DNA of 29,391 nucleotides from JBDKVA01 sp039679375 (GTDB lineage: Bacteria; Bacillota; Clostridia; Acetivibrionales; DTU013). The stretch is from positions 1 through 29,391 of the forward strand of contig JBDKVA010000114.1 in the NCBI GenBank assembly GCA_039679375.1, read 5' to 3'. Within the stretch, counting starts at the first letter, position 1. Each line of letters starts with the position of its first letter. Both the position numbers and the translations under genes were made by a program. Below, in pieces: positions 15,498-21,596 of the stretch. Below the pieces are notes generated by a model. It was not told the DNA's origin. It was given only the letters and a program-made list of their open reading frames with translations, and made no database searches.

Positions 15498-16040
15498 ATG
15501 TGGAAAAACAGTTCTGTTAGAGAGATTGTAGTCGCCGGCTTATTTATTGCTATAGGGCTTGTACTTCCAATGGTTTTTCATTTTTTCGATCTGGGCAGCT
15601 CATTTTTACCTATGCACATTCCTGTACTGATTTCAGGGTTTGTGCTTTCAACGCCTTTTGCCATAATTGTGGGGGCATTAACGCCTCTCCTCAGTTCAAT
15701 CATTACAGGCATGCCTCCGTTATATCCCGTTATGCCCTATATGTTTTTTGAACTGGCTGTTTATGCTGCTGCAGTCAGTATTTTAAGCAGAAAATTGAAG
15801 TGGAATGTATACCTCACATTAGTTTTAAGCATGGCAGCGGGAAGAATTGTTGCCGGAGCTGTAGTATGGCTCATGGTGGTAGTATTTGGCGCAAAGCTTC
15901 CCAATCCTTTCGTATTTGTTTCAGCTGCTATTGTATCAGGAATACCGGGTATTATTATTCAACTTATTGCAATTCCTCCATTGGTTATACTCTTGAAAAA
16001 AATAAATATTATCAGAAATGAGGTTTGTAAAATTGGATAA
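15498..16040 (+). CDS. ECF transporter S component
   Basis: 180 residues with five or six hydrophobic helices. The pattern ALFIAIG-type first helix (VAGLFIAIGLVLPMVFHFF), then FLPMHIPVLISGFVL, then GALTPLLSSIITGMPPLYPV fits the substrate-binding S subunits of energy-coupling-factor vitamin transporters. These work with a shared EcfA-EcfA'-EcfT module encoded elsewhere. The vitamin cannot be named. GAGGTAATTGT precedes the ATG. The gene lies behind a terminator-containing leader, which suggests control by its own substrate. It overlaps the next gene, a methyltransferase, by 8 nt (or 23 nt with the earlier start), so the two are translationally coupled. Confidence 0.82.
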   Translation: MWKNSSVREIVVAGLFIAIGLVLPMVFHFFDLGSSFLPMHIPVLISGFVLSTPFAIIVGALTPLLSSIITGMPPLYPVMPYMFFELAVYAAAVSILSRKLKWNVYLTLVLSMAAGRIVAGAVVWLMVVVFGAKLPNPFVFVSAAIVSGIPGIIIQLIAIPPLVILLKKINIIRNEVCKIG

Positions 16041-16623
16041 CCGTGAATATTTCAACTCTATAGCCGAGGAATGGGATAATATGGTAAGCCATAATGAATA
16101 TAAAATCAGAAGCATATTAGATATGGCTGGGCTCAGGGAAGGATTCAGGGTACTTGATGCGGGTACAGGAACAGGGATTTTGACACCTTTTCTTCATTCG
16201 TATGTTGGAAATAGCGGCAGCATCATAGCGGTTGATCTGGCTGAGAGGATGATTGAAATTGCACGGAATAAATATTGCTTTGAGAATGTGCATTTTGTAG
16301 CGGAGGATGTTTTAGAAATGGATATTCCGGAGGGATACTTTGACTGCATTATGTGCTATTCCATGTTTCCGCATTTTGACGATAAAAAAGCCGCAGTTCA
16401 AAAGCTGGCACGTTATCTCAAAAAAGCTGGCAAACTTGTGATATGCCATTCCCAAAGCAGGGAAGCAATTAATAATCTGCATAGAAATATGTCTGAACCG
16501 GTGAAAAACGACAATCTTCCTTCGGCAGACATATTAAAAGAATTTTTTGACAGCTCAGCGATTGAAGCTATCTCTGTAGTTGACAATGAGGACATGTTTG
16601 TTATTATTGGTAGAAAGATTTGA
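16033..16623 (+). CDS. class I SAM-dependent methyltransferase coupled to the ECF S component
   Basis: About 196 residues. Motif I is VLDAGTGTGILTPFL, motif II is IIAVDLAERMIEIARNK, and the later strand is FDCIMCYSMFPHF. It resembles UbiE/Methyltransf_11-type small-molecule methyltransferases. The TTG at 16033 is chosen because GAGGT (16020-16024) lies 8 nt before it. An ATG at 16018 has no binding site, since that GAGGT lies inside its own reading frame. The overlap with the S component gene suggests that the enzyme modifies, or depends on, the imported vitamin-like substrate (inference). Confidence 0.78.
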   Translation: MDNREYFNSIAEEWDNMVSHNEYKIRSILDMAGLREGFRVLDAGTGTGILTPFLHSYVGNSGSIIAVDLAERMIEIARNKYCFENVHFVAEDVLEMDIPEGYFDCIMCYSMFPHFDDKKAAVQKLARYLKKAGKLVICHSQSREAINNLHRNMSEPVKNDNLPSADILKEFFDSSAIEAISVVDNEDMFVIIGRKI

Positions 16624-16632
16624 CGCTTTTCT

Positions 16633-16678
16633 GATATAATGTATCTGCCGTTAAGCTGAAATGCAGATACATTATATC
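16633..16678. repeat. palindrome HA, copy 1
   Basis: GATATAATGTATCTGC (16633-16648) and its perfect 16-bp complement (16663-16678) flank a 14-nt loop. A degenerate copy in opposite orientation lies at 23312-23357. It could end the methyltransferase transcript. Confidence 0.85.
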
Positions 16679-16696
16679 GCTCCGCGGGAATTAGCC

Positions 16697-16748
16697 GCCC
16701 GCGCGAAATTTTCGGCAAAAGGGCCATGACGCCGAAACGCGCATGGGC
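16697..16748. repeat. GC-rich hairpin inserted between HA and HB
   Basis: GCCC-GCGCG-(AAAT)-TTTCGGC (16697-16716) pairs with GCCGAAA-CGCGC-(AT)-GGGC (16731-16748): 16 pairs with two small bulges and a 14-nt loop. An extra CGCGGG/CCCGCG stem starting at 16684 competes with it. It is much more GC-rich than its flanks. The 71 nt at 16679-16749 are bounded by ATTATATC at 16671-16678 and 16750-16757. Confidence 0.8.
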
Positions 16749-16749
16749 A

Positions 16750-16785
16750 ATTATATCATGATTTCTGCGGAAATCATGATATAAT
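16750..16785. repeat. palindrome HB, copy 1, with extended -10
   Basis: ATTATATCATGATTTC (16750-16765) pairs perfectly with 16770-16785 around TGCG. Its right arm contains TGATATAAT (16777-16785), a perfect extended -10 promoter pointing at the DUF3842 gene 42 nt downstream. The same layout recurs upstream of the aarF-like gene. Confidence 0.8.
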
Positions 16786-16826
16786 AAACAGCATACGAGT
16801 AAATAAGCCGGAGGAAGAGTATTTAT

Positions 16827-17252
16827 ATGCGAATTGCAGTTGTCGATGGTCAGGGAGGCGGAATGGGAAAGGCAATGGTCGAAAAGCTCAGGTGTGAATT
16901 CGGCGGGGACGTCGAAATAGTAGCGCTTGGCACGAATGCTCTAGCGACCGCTTTAATGCTGAAGGCCGGCGCTAACGAGGGAGCTTCGGGAGAAAATGCC
17001 ATTGTATTCAACTCAACGAAGGTAGATGTCATTATGGGAGCAATCGGCATCATTGCTGCGAATTCAATGCTTGGGGAACTGACCCCGCCTATGGCGAAGG
17101 CCATTTCCGAAAGTCCGGCTAAAAAAGTATTGGTACCGCTTAACAGATGCAATATTTTGATAGCGGGGGTAAAAAGCGAACCACTCCCGCATTATATTGA
17201 CGATGCAATAATGATGGTTAAAGAATTAAACAGAGGTGAAAAAAATGTGTGA
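16827..17252 (+). CDS. DUF3842 family protein
   Basis: 141 residues. It starts MRIAVVDGQGGGMGKAMVEKL, a Rossmann-like glycine-rich nucleotide-binding loop, and continues with VALGTNALATALMLKAGANEGASGE in short form and NAIVFNSTKVDVIMGAIGII. I recognise it as DUF3842, a family of unknown function in anaerobic Firmicutes. GGAGGAAGAG precedes the ATG. It overlaps the CooT gene by 8 nt (17245-17252), so the two are translationally coupled. The pairing with a nickel-binding protein suggests a part in metal or CO-dehydrogenase-type enzyme handling (inference). Confidence 0.8.
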   Translation: MRIAVVDGQGGGMGKAMVEKLRCEFGGDVEIVALGTNALATALMLKAGANEGASGENAIVFNSTKVDVIMGAIGIIAANSMLGELTPPMAKAISESPAKKVLVPLNRCNILIAGVKSEPLPHYIDDAIMMVKELNRGEKNV

Positions 17253-17439
17253 AGCAAATGTATTTCTCATTGACAGACAGGGAAATGAAAAGCTGGTTTT
17301 GGAATCAGTAGACAGGATCGTACCCGCAAATGGTACCATTGAGATGGAAAATATCTTCAGCCAGAGGAAGGTCGTTAAAGCAAGAATTAAAGAAATGGCG
17401 CTGGTTGACCACAGAATAGTACTGGTGGAAGAGTCATAA
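17245..17439 (+). CDS. CooT family nickel-binding protein
   Basis: 64 residues, the family length. CooT proteins are small nickel-binding proteins first linked to CO dehydrogenase maturation; the family's nickel site includes Cys2. The ATG at 17245 gives Met1-Cys2-Glu-Ala-Asn-Val, which fits this exactly and has AGAGGTG upstream. An in-frame GTG at 17236 would bury the cysteine. The rest (LIDRQGNEKLVLESVDRIVP, KARIKEMALVDHRIVLVE) matches the family pattern. It is coupled to DUF3842. No CO dehydrogenase or hydrogenase gene lies nearby, but a nickel-dependent LarA homologue is about 7 kb upstream. Confidence 0.82.
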   Translation: MCEANVFLIDRQGNEKLVLESVDRIVPANGTIEMENIFSQRKVVKARIKEMALVDHRIVLVEES

Positions 17440-17516
17440 CAGCAGTCTGTCGGAAAAGCCGGAAGAACTACCAGAAGAAACCATAAAGAAATATGCTGAT
17501 AAGGTAGAATTCGTAC

Positions 17517-17546
17517 TTGACAAATCCATACGCTGTAATGTAATAT
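17517..17546 (+). promoter_or_regulatory. promoter of tRNA-Tyr
   Basis: A perfect TTGACA (17517-17522) and TAATAT (17541-17546) are 18 bp apart. The tRNA starts 55 nt later. Confidence 0.7.
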
Positions 17547-17601
17547 ATAACTTGCGTCGGCTTGGCCGGATCGAGTGGGCAGGAAGGGACGCAACACATA
17601 T

Positions 17602-17686
17602 GGAGGGGTTCCCGAGCGGCCAAAGGGGGCAGACTGTAAATCTGTTGTCAGTGACTTCGGTGGTCCGAATCCACCCCCCTCCACCA
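17602..17686 (+). tRNA. tRNA-Tyr (GTA)
   Basis: An 85-nt tRNA with long variable arm and encoded CCA. The acceptor GGAGGGG pairs with CCCCTCC. The anticodon loop CTGTAAA gives GTA, and the T-stem is GGTGG/CCACC. It stands alone with its own promoter and terminator. Confidence 0.96.
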
Positions 17687-17697
17687 AACTTAAGTTG

Positions 17698-17722
17698 AGG
17701 ACCCTTGAATATCAAGGGTCCT
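17698..17722. terminator. terminator between tRNA-Tyr and gtrA-like gene
   Basis: AGGACCCTTG (17698-17707) pairs perfectly with CAAGGGTCCT (17713-17722) around AATAT. The T-run is short (CTTATC), but the position 11 nt after the CCA and 3 nt before the convergent gene's stop suits a bidirectional terminator. Confidence 0.75.
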
Positions 17723-17724
17723 TA

Positions 17725-18225
17725 TCACTTGTAGATTACTTTTTTGTACAGTACAAAATTCCAGGTCACTACCGCGGCAGTCGCGAATACCTTTGCAATA
17801 AGGTATTGCAGCGATAATTCCGCGGTCAGAGCGTACATAATCAAGTCCGAGGCTCCCAGGTTGAATACAAAAAGCGCCAGATACATCGCAAGCTGCCTTT
17901 TAAGATTTGCCTGGGATTTAAATGACCAGATCCTGTTGATGAAAAAGTTGAACCAGAAAACGATCGTAAGGGCAATAGAATTGGACAAAATGACGGATAG
18001 CCCTATGATATCCCTGAAAATAAAGAGCAGGGTGAATTCTATTGCAGCGCTGCTAAAACCTGTGATAAGATAACGGGCGATCTGACCAAGGGATTCGGGC
18101 GTAAGAAATTGGGACAGATATTTATTTTTACTGAGTTTATCCATAATCTTTTTCACTCCGGTCTTTATTCCAGCCTCTGTAAGGGAGGGTTCCACCGCAA
18201 GTAAGGGTTCCGCTGCCAGGTTCAT
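17725..18225 (-). CDS. GtrA family membrane protein
   Basis: 166 residues with four hydrophobic helices. ARYLITGFSSAAIEFTLLF, then a helix with SVILSNSIALTIVFWFNFF, then FINRIWSFKS and a C-terminal WNFVLYKKVIYK are the GtrA signature. GtrA proteins are thought to move lipid-linked sugars across the membrane for wall or O-antigen glycosylation. The ATG at 18225 overlaps the upstream stop as ATGA. An alternative ATG at 18144 (MDKLSKNK) has a better GGAGTG site and would remove 27 residues outside the family domain. The upstream partner is a mutarotase-like protein, which fits sugar metabolism. No glycosyltransferase lies beside it. Confidence 0.85.
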   Translation of the reverse strand: MNLAAEPLLAVEPSLTEAGIKTGVKKIMDKLSKNKYLSQFLTPESLGQIARYLITGFSSAAIEFTLLFIFRDIIGLSVILSNSIALTIVFWFNFFINRIWSFKSQANLKRQLAMYLALFVFNLGASDLIMYALTAELSLQYLIAKVFATAAVVTWNFVLYKKVIYK

Positions 18226-19127
18226 TTACCTATCAGCGGAACAATTTTTTCATCAATGTCTTTTTCATTTGTCGGTTTTACAACATTATCATAAAGAGAC
18301 CAGGTTTCAATATGCTCGACAGTTTCACCAGGTGAGAGCAGTACGAACGGGCTTAATGATTCCATTTCAAGGAAGGTGCTGCAGGTGTAGGTCTCATAGG
18401 ATGAATTAAAGTCCGGATACTCCATATCTTCCTCATGCTCGTATTCTTTTACAAATAGATGGCCATTGTTTGCGTAAGCTGCCCATCCGGCTTCATTGTA
18501 CAGCCCGATTTTAAATGCGGCGGCGGACTTTTTGTCCTGAGTTAGTGTAATGTATCTTTCTCCCCAATTGACTCTTTTGTCATTCAGCTTTGTATATGGC
18601 CAGAGGGATATTGCACCGTTTGGCAAAAGCTTTGTCTCTCTCGTATTCAGAGGTATGATTTCAGTGCCTCCGGCTGCCATCATGCTAAGGCACCAGGCCG
18701 ACAATTCCACATCCCACAGGCCTTCATTGGTTAATCTGTGCAGGATGGAGACCTTTGCCAGATCAGGAGTCATTGATATTTCCATTTCCTTTCTGATCTG
18801 TGTGGAAGGCTCCGCATCCTGAGTAAGCATAACACCGTATTTCTTTTTTCTAAAGGAAACCTTACTATTGTCGGGGCTATAAGATCTGACCGGATGCTCG
18901 GGGGCAAGCCATAGCCTGTGTCCTCCATATAATCTGTATTCGTCTCCGCCTGTCTTCCCCGAGTGCTCCGGAAATTCATAAAATTCATTTTCCCTGCCGG
19001 TGAAACCGAATTTAATAATACGAGGCCCGATATCTGTGGTTGCTGTCAGATCAATCATGCCATTGGAGACTTCAAGGCAGTTTTTCCAGCCCTTGTATTC
19101 TACTTTTTTGATGGATACATCACTCAT
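18222..19127 (-). CDS. DUF4380-like, galactose-mutarotase-fold protein
   Basis: 301 residues. LEVSNGMIDLTATTDIGPRI and YGGHRLWLAPEHPVRSYSPD fit the DUF4380 family, which shares the aldose-1-epimerase/mutarotase beta-sandwich fold. The histidine in GGHRLW sits where sugar-binding residues lie in relatives. A role in binding or epimerising a sugar or glycan is inferred, not shown. There is no signal peptide. TGGAGG lies about 7 nt before the ATG on the reverse strand. It is first in a two-gene unit with GtrA, with a 4-nt ATGA overlap, under a clear promoter that diverges from dapF. Confidence 0.7.
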   Translation of the reverse strand: MSDVSIKKVEYKGWKNCLEVSNGMIDLTATTDIGPRIIKFGFTGRENEFYEFPEHSGKTGGDEYRLYGGHRLWLAPEHPVRSYSPDNSKVSFRKKKYGVMLTQDAEPSTQIRKEMEISMTPDLAKVSILHRLTNEGLWDVELSAWCLSMMAAGGTEIIPLNTRETKLLPNGAISLWPYTKLNDKRVNWGERYITLTQDKKSAAAFKIGLYNEAGWAAYANNGHLFVKEYEHEEDMEYPDFNSSYETYTCSTFLEMESLSPFVLLSPGETVEHIETWSLYDNVVKPTNEKDIDEKIVPLIGK

Positions 19128-19166
19128 AAGTCAACCTCCATTCATTTATGCAGCATTTTCCTCATT

Positions 19167-19195
19167 ATTATATAAAATGCACGATGTAATCACAA
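19167..19195 (-). promoter_or_regulatory. promoter of the DUF4380-gtrA unit
   Basis: On the reverse strand TTGTGA (19195-19190) and a perfect TATAAT (19172-19167) are 17 bp apart. The start codon is about 40 nt downstream. It is back-to-back with the dapF promoter. Confidence 0.7.
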
Positions 19196-19215
19196 TACAT
19201 ATTTTCCGGCATTGG

Positions 19216-19245
19216 TTGCAGCTGCAAGTTGAGCTGTGGTATAAT
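19216..19245 (+). promoter_or_regulatory. promoter of dapF
   Basis: TTGCAG (19216-19221) and a perfect extended -10 TGGTATAAT (TATAAT at 19240-19245) are 18 bp apart. Transcription would start near 19252, right at the leader 15-mer described next. Confidence 0.75.
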
Positions 19246-19252
19246 AATGTTG

Positions 19253-19267
19253 ATTTGCAGGAAATGA
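19253..19267 (+). promoter_or_regulatory. dap leader element, copy at dapF
   Basis: ATTTGCAGGAAATGA (19253-19267) lies at the predicted transcription start, 17 nt before the dapF ATG. The identical 15-mer lies 21 nt before the dapL ATG. It may be an operator or an RNA element. Confidence 0.6.
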
Positions 19268-19284
19268 CACTGGAGGTTGCAAAA

Positions 19285-20133
19285 ATGGAATTTTCAAAAA
19301 TAAAATTTACTAAAATGCAGGGCCTGGGTAATGACTACATCTATGTTAACTGTATGAATGACTGCCCCGATGATCTGCCCGGTTTGTCAAAAAAGCTCAG
19401 CGACAGGCATTTCGGGATCGGCTCGGACGGCCTTGTATTGATCATGCCTTCAAAGGCAGCCGACTTTCGGATGAGGATGTTCAATTCGGACGGTTCAGAA
19501 GCTGAAATGTGCGGCAATGCCAGCCGGTGTGTAGGCAAATATGTATACGACAACCGTCTTACGGATAAAACGACGGTAACGCTTGAGACACTGGCAGGTA
19601 TCAAGGTGTTGGAGCTGACGGTCAGAAACGGCAAGGTGGCTTCCGCCAGAGTGGATATGGGCGCGCCGGTTCTGAATCCTGCCGATATACCGGTTCGCAG
19701 CACTAAGGATCTTTTTATATCTGAACCTGTGAAAATAAAGGACAGGACGTTTCATGTCACCTGCGTTTCCATGGGAAATCCGCATGCCGTCTCCTATGTG
19801 GACAATGTAGCCGGATTTCCGCTCGAAGTCTATGGCCCCGCTATGGAAACGAATGAGCTTTATCCGCGTAAAATAAACAGTGAGTTTGTTGAGGTGCTGG
19901 ACAGGAAAACACTTAAGATGAGGGTGTGGGAAAGAGGCGCAGGGGAGACTCTGGCCTGTGGTACGGGAGCCTGTGCGGTTGCAGTAGCGACCGTGCTTAA
20001 CGGCTTGTGTGAAAGGACCGTGACGGTAAGGCTGCTTGGAGGGGATCTGGTGATCGAATGGAATCCTGACGATAACCATGTTTATATGACAGGTCCTGCG
20101 GTGACGGTATTTGAAGGCGAAGCAGAGCTGTAA
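19285..20133 (+). CDS. dapF: diaminopimelate epimerase
   Basis: 282 residues, normal length. It converts LL- to meso-diaminopimelate for lysine and peptidoglycan, without a cofactor, using two cysteines. Both are present: Cys76 in SEAEMCGNASRC and Cys225 in GAGETLACGTGACA. The start FSKIKFTKMQGLGNDYIYV is typical. TGGAGG lies 8 nt before the ATG at 19285; the long upstream open frame (to 19000) overlaps the divergent gene and promoter and is not coding. dapL, the enzyme that makes its substrate, follows 159 nt downstream. Confidence 0.96.
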   Translation: MEFSKIKFTKMQGLGNDYIYVNCMNDCPDDLPGLSKKLSDRHFGIGSDGLVLIMPSKAADFRMRMFNSDGSEAEMCGNASRCVGKYVYDNRLTDKTTVTLETLAGIKVLELTVRNGKVASARVDMGAPVLNPADIPVRSTKDLFISEPVKIKDRTFHVTCVSMGNPHAVSYVDNVAGFPLEVYGPAMETNELYPRKINSEFVEVLDRKTLKMRVWERGAGETLACGTGACAVAVATVLNGLCERTVTVRLLGGDLVIEWNPDDNHVYMTGPAVTVFEGEAEL

Positions 20134-20208
20134 GAGGCAAAATATGCTATACAGCTTCTAAAAAGCAACGGAAAAACCTTCGGAAATTTTAGAGAGTTTC
20201 CAGATAAA

Positions 20209-20228
20209 TTTGCAGGAATTCCTGCAAA
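20209..20228. promoter_or_regulatory. 20-bp perfect palindrome in the dapF-dapL gap
   Basis: TTTGCAGGAATTCCTGCAAA is a perfect palindrome. Each half is the core of the dap leader 15-mer (TTTGCAGGAA), so this spot carries two head-to-head copies, 29 nt before the single copy at 20257. No T-run follows on the top strand, so it is more like an operator than a terminator. Confidence 0.65.
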
Positions 20229-20256
20229 AAAACAGGAATAAGCTGTGCGAACGAAT

Positions 20257-20271
20257 ATTTGCAGGAAATGA
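20257..20271 (+). promoter_or_regulatory. dap leader element, copy at dapL
   Basis: ATTTGCAGGAAATGA, identical to 19253-19267, ends 21 nt before the dapL start and just ahead of its ribosome binding site. Confidence 0.6.
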
Positions 20272-20292
20272 ATAGAGAAAAGGAGAACAGAT

Positions 20293-21534
20293 ATGGCATT
20301 TATTAACGAAAATTATATGAGGCTGCCCGGAAATTATCTTTTTGCAGAGGTGGCAAAAAGAAGGGACAATTATATGAAGGCGCATCCGAACGCTGATGTG
20401 ATAAAGCTAGGCATCGGAGACGTCACGAGGCCGTTGGCGCATGAAGTCATCAAAAGCCTGCACACTGCAGTGGATGAAATGGCAGATGAAAAAACATTCA
20501 AAGGTTATGGCCCGGATGGCTACGGCTACGGCTTTTTGATCAGCGCCATCATTGAAAATGACTATAAGCCCAGGGGAGTTACGTTGGATGTGGATGAAAT
20601 TTTTGTCAGCGACGGCGCAAAGAGCGATACGGCAAATATTCAGGAGATTTTCAGTGCGGACAGTATCATTGCGCTTACGGACCCGGTATACCCTGTTTAC
20701 CTGGACAGCAACGTAATGGCAGGCAGAGCCGGTACATACGACGGCGGCAGCGGAAAATTCAACAAGGTCGTTTACATGCCATGCAGCGCGGAAAATCATT
20801 TTTCACCGGAACTGCCAAAGGAAAAGGTGGATATGATCTACCTCTGCTTTCCTAATAACCCTACCGGTACGACTCTTTCGAAAAAACAGCTCAAAAAATG
20901 GGTCGATTATGCGAAAGCCAATAAATGTGTCATCCTGTATGACTCGGCATATGAGGCGTACATCAGCGAAGCGGACGTCCCTCACAGCATATATGAGATC
21001 GAGGGAGCAAAGGATGTGGCGATCGAGTTCAGAAGCTTTTCAAAAACGGCGGGCTTTACGGGAACCCGGTGTGCCTATACGGTTATACCAAAATCGCTGA
21101 TGGCGGAGGATGCAGGGGGAGGGCAGGTTTCTCTCAACAAGCTCTGGTACAGAAGGCAGACCACCAAGTTCAACGGTGTTGCCTACATCATACAGAAGGC
21201 GGCACAGGCCGTATATAGTCCGGAAGGCAGGAAGCAGGTCAGAGCAGTGATCGATTACTATATGACCAATGCCTCCATTATCCGCAAGGGGCTTCTGGAT
21301 CTGAGCATACAGGTATTTGGCGGGGTCAATGCTCCGTACATCTGGTTGAAAACGCCAAACAATATGGATTCGTGGGCTTTCTTCGACAAATTGCTGGAAG
21401 AGGCCAATATACTTGGAACCCCGGGTTCCGGCTTCGGACCGAGCGGACAGGGCTACTTCAGGCTTACTGCCTTTGGAAGCAGGGAAAATACGGAGAGGGC
21501 TCTGGAGCGGTTTAAGACAAGGCTAAAATTGTAA
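20293..21534 (+). CDS. dapL: LL-diaminopimelate aminotransferase
   Basis: 413 residues, the family length. It is a PLP enzyme that turns tetrahydrodipicolinate directly into LL-diaminopimelate with glutamate as amino donor, skipping the succinylase or acetylase steps. The PLP-binding lysine is Lys251 in SFSKTAGFTGTR. PNNPTG (187-192) and the start FINENYMRLPGNYLFAEV are diagnostic. AAAGGAG lies upstream of the ATG. With dapF just before it, the window encodes the last two steps to meso-diaminopimelate. Transcription ends at a strong hairpin 20 nt after the stop. Confidence 0.95.
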   Translation: MAFINENYMRLPGNYLFAEVAKRRDNYMKAHPNADVIKLGIGDVTRPLAHEVIKSLHTAVDEMADEKTFKGYGPDGYGYGFLISAIIENDYKPRGVTLDVDEIFVSDGAKSDTANIQEIFSADSIIALTDPVYPVYLDSNVMAGRAGTYDGGSGKFNKVVYMPCSAENHFSPELPKEKVDMIYLCFPNNPTGTTLSKKQLKKWVDYAKANKCVILYDSAYEAYISEADVPHSIYEIEGAKDVAIEFRSFSKTAGFTGTRCAYTVIPKSLMAEDAGGGQVSLNKLWYRRQTTKFNGVAYIIQKAAQAVYSPEGRKQVRAVIDYYMTNASIIRKGLLDLSIQVFGGVNAPYIWLKTPNNMDSWAFFDKLLEEANILGTPGSGFGPSGQGYFRLTAFGSRENTERALERFKTRLKL

Positions 21535-21552
21535 TAACGGACGTAAACTGTA

Positions 21553-21596
21553 TTAATTCCACTGCAACACTTATATTGCAGTGGAATTAATTTTTT
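21553..21596 (+). terminator. terminator of dapL
   Basis: A perfect 15-bp stem (21553-21567 with 21576-21590), an 8-nt loop and TTTTTT at 21591-21596. The stop codon of the convergent aarF-like gene (21587-21589) lies inside the stem. Confidence 0.93.

Noticed and set aside
16633..16785. Insertion sequence
   Set aside because: No transposase or coding frame is present; only short palindromes are seen.
17575..17817. 80-residue open frame, and reverse-strand frames at 17226-17715
   Set aside because: They overlap tRNA-Tyr and its terminator.
19000..19284. N-terminal extension of dapF to 19000
   Set aside because: It covers the divergent promoters and the start of the reverse-strand gene; 19285 has the binding site and gives the family length.
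20209..20228. dapF terminator
   Set aside because: The palindrome is followed by A residues on the top strand, not T.
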